This document shows positions 42,483 to 54,902 of a stretch of DNA of 64,000 nucleotides, in pieces. The DNA comes from Terebella lapidaria. Lineage: Eukaryota > Annelida > Polychaeta > Terebellida > Terebellidae. Numbering within the stretch: position 1 is the first letter of the stretch; each line of letters begins with the position of its first letter. The stretch lies in contig OX424566.1 of NCBI GenBank assembly GCA_949152475.1, forward strand, positions 14,965,177 through 15,029,176. The letters are read 5' to 3'. The notes below the pieces were generated by a model. That model had not been told where the DNA came from, ran no database searches, and saw nothing but the letters and a program-made list of their open reading frames with translations. The translations under genes and the position numbers were made by a program.

Positions 42483-44371
42483 ACCTTAACTGCCATCAAC
42501 CTTAGCAACATTCTCCACAATAAATTAGTCACTTCTAAAATTCCTACATATTTCACTGACCAATCTGCACCGCTCATTTCCTACATATATACTAAATCAA
42601 TTGCATCCAAAATATTCAACTTCAAGAAAGCACCCAAAGATCTAAGTGCTCATGACCTGAAATCAAAACCTCCGTCTTGTTCTTGTTCCACTTCTGCTCA
42701 CATGTATGATCCTGTTGGGCATATCATCACAGGAGACCTAAACATTGTTGACAATGAAAAACTGAAACAATTGTTGTCTAAAGGGCCTAAATACAGGGAA
42801 CCACAATTTCAAATTAATAATGGATTCTGTTGAGGATTATGCACGAAAGTGGGCCAAACGAGAGGAGGTTGAAGTTGATACTTTGTCCGAATGGGTAAAG
42901 ACCATTCGGTCATTCATCTATCATCGTATAAAACGACTGAAGGGGTCAATGACCAGCAAACACCATTCAGTGTTGAGTGATCCCTCGGTCGCTAAATGTT
43001 TGTCAGATTTACATCAGAAATTCGTCATTGTTCCAGCTGACAAGGCTGCCAACAATATTGTATTCATATGTAAACAATATTATTATGAATGTCTGATTAC
43101 AGAACTTGGTATTTTTAACACACAGGGGAATCCTACATATAGCCCCATCACACAATCAAAAAAGGAGGTTCTTGACAACCACATGTCAGTTCTTGCCTCA
43201 TATGGCATTGCAACTACTCAGAAAGAACTTGACCTTCCTGTTCTGTACTGGACTCCGAAATTACACAAATGTCCTTACAAACAACGCTATATTGCAGGGT
43301 CAGCTGTGTGCTCCACCAAACCATTATCAATATTGTTGACTAAATTATTATCTGCTGTAAAGGAAGGACTTCAGAAGTATTGTGATACTGCTTATTCCAG
43401 AAGTGGAATTAATCAGATGTGGATTTTGAAGAATTCAAACGAGCTTGTTGAAAATCTCAAATCACGCTCATTTTCCACAATAACCAGTATCAAAACTTTT
43501 GACTTTTCTACCCTTTACACAACCATACCTCACTCTAAACTTAAAGAAAGATTGAAAAATCTCATATTACAATGCTTTTTCCATAAGAATGGGAAAAGAC
43601 GTTATAAGTACCTGGTAGTTAATTATAAATCTGTTTATTTTGTTCAAGAACATTCAGCATCAGACACTAAATATACTGAAACCGATGTTGTTGGTATGCT
43701 GGAATTTCTAATCGACAACCTTTTCGTAGAGTTTGGTGGTGAAATATTCCAACAAACTATTGGGATTCCAATGGGGACTAATTGTGCTCCATTGTTGGCA
43801 GATTGGTTTTTATATTCATACGAAGCAGAGTTCATACAATCGCTTCTGAAGAGAGGAGAAAAGAAACTAGCCAGTTCATTCAATTTTACATACAGATACA
43901 TTGACGATGTATTGTCATTGAACAATCCAAAGTTCAGTGATTATTTACATCTCATATATCCGGATGAACTGGAAATTAAAGACACCACAGACTCCTCCAA
44001 GTCTGCAGCATATCTTGACCTATACCTCGAAATAGACAAAAAATGACAATCTATGTACCAGATTATATGACAAACGTGATGACTTCAATTTTCCCATCGT
44101 AAATTTCCCAGTACTGAGTAGTAACATACCAGCAGCTCCTGCGTATGGCGTCTATGTGTCTCACCTCATTCGACATGCTAGAGCATGTTCAAATTACCAA
44201 GATTTTCTAGCCAGAGCCAAAATGCTAACTGATAAGTTATTAAAGCAGGGCTATTTGAGACCTAGATTGCAGTCGACCTTTAAGAAGTTTTATGGTCGTC
44301 ATCAGGAATTAATAGACCATTTCGGTCTTTCTGTAACTCAGATGATGGGAGATATTATCACATCATGTTGA
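42483..44371 (+). pseudogene. Penelope-like reverse transcriptase, frameshifted
   Basis: The main open frame 42820-44046 (408 codons) holds an RT of the type common in marine invertebrates: VIVPADKAANNIVFIC, LYWTPKLHK, TFDFSTLYTTIPHSKL (first Asp), GIPMGTNCAPLLADWF, and catalytic YIDDVL. The upstream frame to 42833 (CSCSTSAHMYDPVGHIITGDL...) is the N-terminal part, out of register near 42810. The C-terminal part (RLYDKRDDFNFPIVNFP, then SHLIRHARACSNYQDFLARAKML to 44371) continues after a one-base shift in an A-run at 44036-44042. It starts abruptly after tandem repeat units at about 42480, so it is 5'-truncated or inserted there. I see no GIY-YIG endonuclease. Penelope-like assignment is by RT motif style and is moderate; the RT identity is firm. 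Two frameshifts make it inactive. Confidence 0.75.
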
Positions 44372-45999
44372 TTGGTACTTGTAGAGTCGTTATTATAACC
44401 TAACTATGTCCTTCATCTCGATAGCATTTATTTTGGATATCACAGTGGGTGTCGCATGCGAGGCAAGAGAAGCTTACTCTTACTGGTACACCTGATCTCA
44501 CATTTGGCTTCGCCGGATGTCTGTGATATTCAAATTGCTCGGACCTTGATCACCAATTTTGAATTTTTGTCCAACCTTAACATACCGATTGTGTAAATTT
44601 TGTCCATGGATTTTGAGTTTAGTCTTGCGGATTGTTTGGTGTTTGGTATCATACTTGTCTTTGTGTTTGAACTCATGCTTCCATCTGAGGTCAAGTTCAA
44701 GGTAACCACAAGATGCGCTAAATGACTATTAATAGGCCTAATATCCTCACCAAAGGCCAGTTTGCACCTCTGGATGTAACCATAACGTTCAATCTAAACG
44801 CTCAAGATCACCCGGGGTAAGGATCAATGGACTACGCAATTATATTGTTCATTTGACATATTTCAAGGTTGTTCGAACCACCCGGGAAGGTGTTTTTATT
44901 GAGTAAAATATATTTTTAGCTAGATATGTGTTGGTGACAAAAAGCAGAAAAAAGTCACCGTATGATATTTTAAGCTATGGCGCATTTTGTTGACCTCCTA
45001 TCAGTCTTGAAAATACCTCAGCAATAGCCACAATCCATTACATCATGACATGCTATCTAACTGCATATTTTTGCCTAAAACTCTTTATTCATAGGATTTT
45101 TTAGTACAGAATTGTTGTATATGCAACGTTTCATTAAACTGATGAAACAAAATTCACTAGCACTGAGTTTGATATGTTTCTGGGCAAGAGTAAGAACATG
45201 TGTATATATTTCAGCACTGAAATTTTACAGAAATGGAGCAACTTATGATAGTCCATACAACGTTGAGCATCACTGCTCGGTCAGTAATACAGTATTTTCA
45301 TCTATTATTTTGCCACATATTTCTTCAATGATAGTTTGGCTTTGTACAAATAATGTACAAAGCAGACTTTATCCAGGTTACCTTTGGCGATATAAGCGTT
45401 AAAACATGAAAAATGTCATTTTATGGAAACAATAAATCAATAATTTCATGAACTTGGAGTGCATACTATGTCAAATTATTCAAGTTTTTGTGAGTATGAA
45501 TTGAAAATAATCATATATTTCATTATATTGTACGTTCTGACTTGACTCAGAAATATATAAAAGGCTGGCATGGTAGTTGTGATCATTAGCATGAACGGTA
45601 TAGCCGCTGGAATGAACCACTAGATGTTGACTGGTCAATTGGTCGCCAACTCAGTTGGCCTAATAGTTGAAATACCCCCCACCAAATTTGACAAGTCAGT
45701 AGAGCTTTAGGAATAAATTTCACCCAATTGGCTTGAGCAAGATGACCGCCACATTTGGCACATGATTTTGCGATAACTTTATATACGACGGGATGTTATA
45801 GGCCTAATGGCTGATAACCACATGGCGTAATCAGTCAGCCGGTACTGTGGGGAAACGGCACACGTCAAAAAATCAAAATGGCTTCCACGCATATACGGTC
45901 GATTCAAGGTTTATACACGTGACAAAGGTACATAATGAAACAAAACTCTCAAAACTTTCTGAACATTTTTTAAAGAAAATTACTGCCAATAACAATAAC
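44372..45999. other. Non-coding DNA after the RT fragment
   Basis: 44372-44700 may be the 3' end of the RT element (ggtacacctgatctcac...), ending at a short tgaggtcaagttcaaggt piece that resembles the tandem units. This would fit insertion of the element into the array. The rest shows no supported gene. Confidence 0.4.
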
Positions 46000-46200
46000 T
46001 GTCACTTTGAAGAAACGTGAAAATATAGAAAACTATCAAAATAGTTACCTCTCGAATTATTTCTAGGTATTTTATTGCAAGATTCCAGAAAAATTTGACT
46101 GTAAACCTCAAAGATAAAAAAGTGGACAACGACGGTCAATCGCAGACGACGGAGGCAAGGCCATGGCAATAGCTTATCAGACCAAAGGGTCGTTAACCTA
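46000..46200 (-). repeat. Head fragment of the composite dispersed repeat
   Basis: Reverse copy of the head, recognisable by aaagataaaaaagtggaca and ccatggcaatagcttatcag followed by accaaag. Confidence 0.65.
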
Positions 46201-46509
46201 GAAGTATCACTAAAAAGTATCACAGTACACATAGCAACGACCTACTCACGAGACCCCGCAACCAATCACGACTTATCATTCGCACCACGTAACACTTAGG
46301 AATTCCCCACCCCAACCCCCACCCCCCGACGTTCTTGCTTATCAGATGGGAAATTTATGCATTTGTGAGAAGTTTCTGGTTCGAGCAAGATGGCCGCAGT
46401 CAGCCATAATGTATGAGTTATAATCGGGCTGAATAAGAACAGAAAACGAGAGGAGTATTGAAGAGTGATAATTGTGGGAACAATGACTATAGTCCGGAAG
46501 CCAGATCCA

Positions 46510-48570
46510 GAAATATGTCACTTTGTTGCACCCGAAAGGTGGGAAAGGTCTGACCTATGCATGTTGTAAAGAACTGTATCAGGAACAAGAATAGCCCGGG
46601 TGTCTGTGTCCACCATGTCAGCATCATATCTGAAATTTGCATTTTGTTAGGGTACCCCTTGTTGATTTTCAGTGCGTTTTTCGCACATCAAGTTTGGGGG
46701 TATGGTAACCCTATGGCTTGTAACTTTTGTTTGCATGAGCAAATCAATAATACCACTGCAAAGAAAATTGAAAATCATATTAAAATATACCAGATAATAT
46801 TTTTTTGGCTGATTATTACACGACGTGCAACAGTCAGAACACCTGGTGATGTTATTGCCTGAAGCGAAAGCACAATGTTTGAAATGAATATGTCTAAATA
46901 TTATGTTGTGACATGATATCATAAATTAGCGTGACTTCTGAATTGTATTTTAGTGCATTGAAGTCATGTTCAATGAAGATCACTTTGCCTGGTGAGGTTG
47001 AATCTTAGTGAAACACTCCCCATCGTTCGATATGAAATGCACTGTTAACACGCAAAACATGAATGTTTTTCATTTCACCTTAGTAAACTTTGATTACTTA
47101 TTGTTTATGTTGTGTCATTCCATGCCATTTTCATATTTATTTTGCTTTATGAAGATTTTTCATCAAAATGGACGCTATTGAGATGAGGAATAAATGTTTC
47201 CATTTTTTTTCACATATTAATTGTGTGCAAATCCAAGATGGCCGCCAATTATCACCACAAATCTAATACTCGCCATATCTATGGTCCTAATTGACATAAA
47301 AAACATTAAATTTGTGTCGTTTTATATGTTTTCAGGCACAAGGAATCCAGTAAAATGATTCTTTTAACGATACTTGTTTGTATTAACTTCTTAAACAGAG
47401 GTTACTCAGTCAGCTCAGTCCGAATGTGGGCCGACTTCTCACCAATGCAGTCGGTTTGGGGAGGTTGAATTTCCTACCTCGGCAGTGGTATGTAGTCGCC
47501 AAACTGTGCGAATGTGTTTTCATCCGACTCTGTAGTTCTGTACTACATTAATAACCACATTCAAGCCAAGACCCGAGCCAATAAGATATATTGAAATAAG
47601 CATATAATTATTCATCAATTGTTGACACACCATATCACCATCGTCGTCCTGGACGTTTTTTGCATCCTTTGGGTTATCGAAAGTAGGTACATGTTCAGGC
47701 TTGCTTCAGTTGCATCAAACTTGCAAAGTTTTGTGCAAGTCACGTTGAACAGTTCTCCTGGCATTGCTGGTATACTGTCACATTCCACGAGTTACTCAAC
47801 TGCCTGGTGCTGGTGGTGTGTGCTCTCATGCCAGCCTAGGTCTACTGGATTCAACACTTCAGGTTCAGACGCTGTGTCCTGAGACCATATTTTGCTTAGT
47901 AATGCAATACTTGTTATATTTATATGAAACACTGGTGACATTGTCTGGAATGAATTGGATTCGATCTGTTTGTCTTTACTTCTGGATGCCCAGTGACACT
48001 TGCACCCATAATGGCAAGAAATCTTAGTAGGCTGCAATCTTGGAACATTATACATAACCCTGGATTTGATACACCATCTTTTGTCTCCAGTGCCTGTTAT
48101 GACTGGTTGTTTATTTGATTGTATCAGTTTATCACCATAATCCTGATGAACCTTTAATATTGATAATATGTGTGCACCTGTGAAATTTGGCTTTCTACAG
48201 GCAACAGGCGTATGGTGCCGCCAGTGTATGTATCCTGTTGCTCTCAGTTACTAAATGGCTCACACCCCAGTAACCTCAACATAATCGTGTTTTTTCAAAT
48301 CCATGAATGAAATTGCCAGCGGCTTCAGGAAGCCTTTCACTGGTTCTGACTCTGTGGTTTCAAGTATAAGGATGTGATTTTCTACAGCAACAGTAAATTA
48401 TCTTTTATAAAGAGGGTATCCACCCCGATTCACCTAACCTCGAACCGTTCAGACACTAGGAACCCTTTACCAAATGTGGATCCATCGTATTCTTGGATCC
48501 CCAAGGTTTTATCACTGATTCTTGTCCAATTATTGGACAAAAGATCGTATAGGACAAAGATCGAAGTTTC
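46510..48570 (-). repeat. Left arm of a 5.2-kb head-to-head palindrome, with decayed gene copy
   Basis: Reverse complement of 49615-51665; in the stretch around 47600-47830 identity is about 94%. The minus strand carries the same gene-like frames as the right arm (47792-48055 and around 46650-46870), but with stop codons at 47789-47791 and in the membrane-span segment where the right arm has sense codons. This arm therefore looks like the decayed copy. Confidence 0.8.
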
Positions 48571-48714
48571 ACGATTGTCTTCACTTTCACCGTGAGGAGG
48601 CAAAATAACCCAGTCAGTTATGTATGCACCAGTGCTGATCTTCGTGCAGTGATCTAAGGTGGCTGGCAGTACTGTCCACATACAACTTATGTCTTTGTGT
48701 GCCAGGGTCCATCC

Positions 48715-49070
48715 GGGACTCGCCCAATTTGGTAGTCAGCATTCCTATTAGTTCGGCTAGTGAGACACCCCTCTAGCTCACTTGGTAGAGTGTTGGACTA
48801 CCGTTCATCGAGTCATGAGTTCGAGTCTCCTCTCGGACAAGTGGATTTTTCCAAACCCTGCAACTTTGGCGCCCAATGGGGGACGTATCCAAATGTCAAG
48901 GACGAGATTTCCGAAGAGGGGGAGTATGTGCCAGGGCACATTTGGGGTTCCCTCAATTTGGTGGTTAGCATTCCTACAAGCTCGGCTAGTGGCATACTTT
49001 TTGAAGTGTTGGACTATCTTTCTTTGATTCCTAGGCTGGAATCCCCTCTCGGGCAAGTGGATTTTCTGTG
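48715..49070. repeat. Tandem duplication in the palindrome centre
   Basis: About 178-bp units: 'ccagggtccat...tcggacaagtggattttt' (48706-48848) and 'ccagggcacat...tcgggcaagtggattttc' (48932-49067). They are diverged but follow the same order of motifs. Confidence 0.6.
48774..48829 (+). ncRNA. tRNA-like pol III promoter (SINE or tRNA relic)
   Basis: TAGCTCACTTGGTAGAGTG (48774-48792) fits an A box and D arm, and GAGTTCGAGTCTC (48817-48829) fits a B box and T arm, at tRNA-like spacing. The acceptor stem does not pair, so it is not a working tRNA gene. A tRNA-derived SINE head is most likely. Confidence 0.5.
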
Positions 49071-50141
49071 GACGACTCAGGCATAGTAGGATTCTTCTTG
49101 ATTTTTGGAAAGCAAATAGAGTTCAAGTCAATTGCTGCTCCTTCCTTACATACACAGGCTTCATAGACATCCTCCGCTGTAGGCAATTGACAATCCAGGA
49201 CGTTGGATGTTCGTGTTGAACAGTACATAGATGTTATTATTTGGCATGTGCTTAGAGCAGAAACATACACCCACAGCAGATGATATCGGAGGTTTACATC
49301 CAGAAGCAGCTGGATTCCTGAAGGACGGGGTATTCCAGATGCCTGCGGGACAGATCGCTGCCGTTGGATCCCAGGTTAGTGGGTTGGTTAGGCCGACAAT
49401 AATCATGCATGTCACCTATTGTGGAGGTATACGGGGGCAATGGCAAGGCCTCCATAATACAACTTGATTAGGAAACTGGTCCATCCGCACTGACGGACCA
49501 AGTCAAGGTCAACCTCCAGATAGCCTGACTGGAGCCAGAGTCTGCTCATACACTATAGAGAAGACAGAACGGTCCGGAATGACACAGAATCAGTCTCGGC
49601 TTTCACTGGTGTCCTGACTTCGATCTTTGTCCTATACAATCCTTTGTCCAATAATTGGACACGAATGAGGGATAAAACCCTGGGTATCCAAGAATACGAG
49701 GGACCCACATCTAGTAAAAGGTTCCTAGTTTTCTGATCGGTTCGAGCTTGGGTGAATGTGGGGGGGATACACTCTTAATATATATAGATAATTTACTGTT
49801 GCTGTAGAAAATCACATTGTCACAGCTTTGTACTTGAAGCCACAGTGTCAGAACCAGCGAAAGGCTTCCTGATGTCGGTGACAGTTTCATCCATGGATTT
49901 GGAAAACACGATTATGTTGAGGTTACTGGGGGTATGCGCCATTTAGTAACTGAGAGCAACAGGATACATACACTGGCGGCACCATAAGCCTGTTGCCTGC
50001 AGAAAGCCGAATTTCACAGGTGCACACATTCTATCAATATTAAAGGTCCATCAGGGTTATGGTGATAAACTGATAGAATCAAATAAACAACCAGTCATAA
50101 CAGGCACTGGAGACAAAAGATGGTGTATCAAATCCAGGTCT

Positions 50142-50582
50142 ATGTATAATGTTCGAAGATTGCAGCCTACTAAGATTTTTTGCCATTATGCGTGCAAGTG
50201 TCACTGGGCATCCAAAAGTGAAGACAAACCGACCGAATCCAATTCATTCCGGAATGTGTCACTAGTGTTTCATATAAATATTACAAATATTGCATTACTA
50301 AGCAAAATATGGTCTCAGGACACAGCGTCTGAACCTGCAGTTTTGAATCCAGTAGACCTGGGCTGGCACGAGAGCACACACCACCAGCACCAGGCAGTTG
50401 AGAAACTCGTGGAATGTGACAGTATACCAGCAATGCCAGGAGAACTGTTCAACGTGACTTGCACAAACCTTTGCAAGTTTGATGCCACTGAAGCAAGCCT
50501 GACCATGTACCTACTTTCGATAACCCGAAGGATGCGGAAAACGACCAGGACGATGATAATGATATGGTGTGTCAACAATTGA
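50142..50582 (+). CDS. Unidentified frame in the right palindrome arm, possible ectodomain exon
   Basis: 146 codons, Cys-containing, with three N-glycosylation-type sequons (NVS, NIT, NVT), ending WCVNN-stop. The left arm keeps the same frame with one nonsense codon and the same end. Upstream sequence (49800-50140) is weakly similar coding-like sequence with stops. It could be an exon of a receptor-like gene whose membrane-span exon is at 51300-51536. The numbers of amino-acid and silent differences between arms do not argue for strong selection, so confidence is low. I recognise no family. Confidence 0.3.
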   Translation: MYNVRRLQPTKIFCHYACKCHWASKSEDKPTESNSFRNVSLVFHINITNIALLSKIWSQDTASEPAVLNPVDLGWHESTHHQHQAVEKLVECDSIPAMPGELFNVTCTNLCKFDATEASLTMYLLSITRRMRKTTRTMIMIWCVNN

Positions 50583-51299
50583 TGAATAAGTATATGCTTA
50601 TTTCAATATCTCTTATTGGCTCAGGTCTTGGCTTGAATGTGGTTATTTATGTAGTACAGAACTACAGAGTCGGGTGAAAACACACTCGCACGATTTGGCG
50701 ACCACATACCACTGCCGAGGTAGGGGATTCAACCTCCCTAAACCGACTGCATTGGTGAGAAGTCGGCCCACATTCGGACTGAGCTGACTGAGTAACCTCT
50801 GTTTAACAAGTTAATACAAACATGTATCGTTAAAAGAATAGTTTTACTGGATTCCTTGTGCCTGAAAACATATACAACGACACAAATTCAATGTTTCTAT
50901 GTCAATTAGGGTGGTGATTAGATTTGTGGTGATAATTGGTGGCCATCTTGGATATGCACACAATTAATATGTGAGTTATTTCTCATCTCATTAGGGTCCA
51001 TTTTGATGAAAAATCTTCATAAAGCAAAATCAATATGAAAATGGCATGGAATTACACAACATAAACAATTAATAATCACAGTTTACTAAGGTGAAATGAA
51101 AAACATTCATGTTTTGCGTGTTAACGGTGCATTTCATATCTCACGAAGGGGAGTGTTTTGCTGTGATTCAACCTCACCAAGCAAAGTGATCTTCATTGAA
51201 CATGAGTTTAATGCACTAATAATAAACAATTCAGAAGTCACGCTAATTTATGATATCTTCTCCACAACATAATATCTAAACAATTTCATTTCAAGCATT

Positions 51300-51536
51300 G
51301 TGCTTTCGCTTCAGGCAATTATATTATCAGGTGTTCTGACTGTTGCACGTCGTGTAATAATCAGCCAAAAAACTATAGTCTGGTATATTTTAATAGGATT
51401 TTCAATTTCCTTTGCAGTGGTATTATTGATTTGCTCATGCCATCATCCAAAAAAAAAAGTTACAAGCCATAGGGTTACCATACCCCCAAATTTGATGTAC
51501 GAAAAACACACAAGGGGTCGACAAGGGGTTCCATAA
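51300..51536 (+). CDS. Unidentified frame with one membrane span (right palindrome arm)
   Basis: The frame after a possible acceptor (gctttcgcttcag|gc near 51314) encodes about 25 residues, then a strongly hydrophobic segment (IVWYILIGFSISFAVVLL) followed by ICSC and Lys residues. This is the pattern of a single-pass membrane span with stop-transfer. In the left arm the same segment is broken by TGA. Downstream, a further possible exon (YDADMLETDTWAILVPDT, from about 51552) is preceded by 'aaatttcag'. No function assigned. Confidence 0.3.
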   Translation: MLSLQAIILSGVLTVARRVIISQKTIVWYILIGFSISFAVVLLICSCHHPKKKVTSHRVTIPPNLMYEKHTRGRQGVP

Positions 51537-51919
51537 CAAAATGCAAATTTCAGATATGATGCTGACATGCTGGAAACAGATACCTGGGCTATTCTTGTTC
51601 CTGATACATTTCCAGGCCAGATACATATGTCAGACCTTTTCCACCTTTTGGGTGCAACAAACTCAAAAACTAAGGCTCGTATGGATTTGGGCTCCCGTAC
51701 TACTAATAGAAGACAGTCGGACATTATTGGGATACAAATCGTGGTGTGAAAGGACCAATCGTTGTGTGAGAAAACCATCGAACGAATCGCCTGTTGGAGT
51801 AATAAATCTTGTGAAAACTAAACGCTGTGAGTACGAGTCGGTTTGCATGACAATCAAGACGTTACGATCCGATAAGGGTTCGTATTTGTACCCGACGTCA
51901 ACATACATCACAAGACTGC

Positions 51920-52260
51920 TTCGGACTTAGGGCACACTTCATCGTCTATCAACAAAGGTTATTTCACCTTTCTTGCCTTTGTGCTATTGTGTACATTTCA
52001 TCATAAACATACATTTGACTAACTTGGAGTATCAAATTTGGAATATCTATGTCATTGCGATTCTAATGGTGGCACTACCTAACATGAGACAAAACTATAA
52101 GAGCGAATAAATCATCCATTGTCACTTGATAAATATAAAAGTGCTACCGATAGCTCATAAATATTCGAAACAATAATCTGCAGAGTATAAAGGGTGTCTT
52201 CATGTCATTTTCTTTTTCAAATCCACATAAGGGCCTATCTCACCAGACTAAGCGACTCAA
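51920..52260. repeat. Segmental-duplication fragment matching 28080-28420
   Basis: Same order of motifs as 28080-28420 (for example 'tatcaacaaaggttat', 'atacatttgacta', 'gaaacaataatctgcagagtata'), at an estimated 65-70% identity. Together with 57230-57430 it appears to be a third copy of the flank of the Pro/Gln-rich repeat gene, split by later insertions. Confidence 0.55.
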
Positions 52261-52625
52261 GCGAATGCCAGTTTGCCTGATTAAGCTTTTAATTGCAACT
52301 CTGTCTGTAATGGATCTCCAAGAAGTCGGAATCAACAATCGCCAGCCAGTCACTCACCTGAAAAAACAGTCTCCATTCGCCACAAAATTGTGTTCAAAAT
52401 TTCTTGACGAATGGAAAGCGAATTTGTTTTCGCTAACTTGTCTGTATTTGTGCATGTATCTTATCAGTCGCTGACTAGTTTTCAGATTCACAATAGCCTT
52501 CAGTGATTTGTTACCACGGCAAAAAGTTAGCGACCAATTGCAGAATCAGAAGAACAATTAACGATTAAAATCCGACTAGTTCGCCTACGGGTTGCTACGT
52601 AGTCGTCCGTAGATTGCTATTAATA

Positions 52626-54902
52626 TTAGTCTTAAACAACTCTGAAACTAGACGTCAAGGCCTAAAGATGCCTTGGAGGCATTTCGGTGTTAAGACTAAT
52701 TTGTAATATTTAAAACATGTTTACCATGGGCTCTACAATGCTCTACGACACACTATTTCCACGATATCGACGAAAACGAAAAATGCCGACTTGGCGAAAT
52801 AAGGTCAAAGTTCATCCATAATACTCCTTACACATGTTTGTCTAGTGCCACGAGTCCAAAAATAATGTCCGTTTCGCTCTACGACGCACCGTTTCCGAGA
52901 TATCGACGAAAACGAAAAATGCCCACTCGGCGAAAAAAATTCAGGTCAAGGTCAAAGTTCATCCGTAATATCCCTTAGACATGTTTGTCTAGTGCCATGA
53001 GTCCGAAAATAACATCCGTTTCGCTGTACGACGCACCGTTTCCGAGATATCGACGAAAACATAAATTGCCGACTCGGCAGAAAAATTCAAGATAAGGTCA
53101 AAGGTCATCCTCAATAGCCTTTAGACATGTTTGCCTAGGACAACGAGTCCGAAAATAATGTCCGTTTCGCTCTACTATACACCGTTTCCGAGATATCGAC
53201 GAAAACGAAAAATGCCAACTCTGCAGAAAAATCCAAGGTCAAGGTCAAAGGTCGTCCTCAATACCCTTTAGACATGTTTGTCTAAGGCAACGAATCCGAA
53301 AATAACGTCCGTTTCGCTCTACGATACACCGTTTCTGAGATATCGACGAAAACGAAAAATGCCGACTCGGCGAAAAAATTTTAGGTGAAGGTCAAAGTTA
53401 ATCCACGATACCCCTTAGACATGTTTGTCTAGTGCCACGAGTCCGAAAATAACGTCCGTTTCGCTCTAAGATGCATCGTTTCCGAGATATAGACGACAAC
53501 GAAAAATGCCGACTCGGCAGAAAATTTCAAGGTCAAGGTCGGAGGTCATCCTTAATACCCTTTAGACATGTTTGTCTAGGGTGACGAGTCAGAAAACGCT
53601 CTACGACGCACCGTTTCCGAGATATCGCCGAAAACGAAAAAGGCCGACTCGGCGAAAAAATTTTAGGTCAAGGTCAAAGTTCATCCATAATATCCCTTAG
53701 ACATGTTTATCTCGTGCCACGGGTCCGAAAATAACGTCCGTTTCGCTATATGACGCACCGTTTCCGAGATATCGTCGAAAACGAAAAATGCCGACTCGGC
53801 AGAAAAATTCAAGGTCAAGGTCAAAGTTCATCCATAATACCCTTAAGACTTGTTCGTCTAGTGCCACGAGTCCGAAAATAACGTCCGTTTTGCTCTACGA
53901 TGCACCGTTTCCGAGATATCGATGAAAACGAAAAATGCCGACTCGGCAGAAAAATTCAAGGTCAAGGTCAATGGTGATCCTTAATACCCCTTAGACATGT
54001 TTCTCTAGGGCGACGAGTCTGAAAATAACGTCCGTTTCGCTCTACGACGCACCGTTTCCGAGAAATCGATGAAAACGAAAAATGCCGACTCGGCGAAAAA
54101 ATTTTAGGTCAAGGTCGAAGTTCATCCATAATACCCTATACACATGTTTGTTTAGTGCCACGAGTCCGAAAACAAAGTCCGTTTCGCTCTACGATGCACC
54201 GTTTCCGAGATATCGACGAAAACGAAAAATGCCGAGTCGGCAGAAAAATTCAAGGTCAAGGTCAAAGTTCATCCATAATACCCCTTAGACATGTTTGTCT
54301 AGTGCCACGAGTCCGGAAACAACGCCCGTTTCGCTCTACGACGCACCGTTTCCGAGATATTGTCGAAAACGATAAATGCCGACTCGGCAGAAAAATTCAA
54401 GGTCAAGGTCGAAGGTCATCCTTAATACCCCTTAAACACGTTTGTCTAGGGCGACGAGTCTGAAAATAACGTCCGTTTCACTCTACGACGCACCGTTTCC
54501 AAGATATGCAGGAAACCTCAAGGATGACTGGGCGAAAACTCTTCCGACCTCTAGGTCAAAAGTCGTTTGACGGATTGATCCCAAAATCAATAGGGTTCTT
54601 CCCTATTGATATATGAACCTCCGTGCAAAGTTCTGCAGCCATTGCCTACATACTTTTTGAGTTATCGAGCGGAAACAAAGTCCAAAAAAAACATTGATTT
54701 CATTCGCACGGACCTTGGATCCGGCTGAAAAACAATAGGGTTCTTCCACATAATATGTCTGACCAATGCTGAAAATTTGGCAAAGATACATCGAGGCAAA
54801 CTGAAGTTATCGGTCGGAAACCAAAACGGCGGAAAAAAAAGAAAAAAAAAGGCAAAAAAAAATTCTGCTAAAACCATAAAGGCATTTCTTCCGAAATGCC
54901 TT
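52626..54902. mobile_element. Helentron/Pearl-like tandem-repeat element with 147-bp units
   Basis: The left end has a hairpin (atgccttggaggcat, 52668-52682) within a larger inverted pair attagtcttaa/ttaagactaat (52624-52634 and 52693-52703). About twelve tandem units follow, with landmarks at 52834, 52981, 53127, 53274, 53421, 53568, 53703, 53850, 53997, 54144, 54291 and 54438: nearly all 147 bp apart, one 135. A 350-bp unique tail ends in a perfect hairpin, aaggcatttc-ttcc-gaaatgcctt (54879-54902). Both ends share GGCATTTC. Central tandem repeats plus a 3' hairpin recall non-autonomous Helentrons and bivalve Pearl elements. That assignment is inference; no helicase is present. Confidence 0.65.

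Larger units (their letters stand above)
49615..51665 (+). repeat. Right arm of the palindrome
   Basis: Inverted copy of 46510-48570. The centre of symmetry is near 49090, with about 1 kb of unpaired spacer. The arms hold two gene-like frames listed separately. Nothing in them resembles a transposase or RT. Confidence 0.8.

Noticed and set aside
47619..47882. Plus-strand frame in the left palindrome arm and its mirror (50315-50578)
   Set aside because: Both arms keep it, but the opposite strand gives a longer frame with Cys and N-glycosylation sites and a shared stop, so I preferred that strand; neither is firmly coding.
53000..54463. CRISPR-like or coding interpretation of the 147-bp array
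   Set aside because: There are no unique spacers, units are contiguous, and the frames are shared only because the period is a multiple of three.
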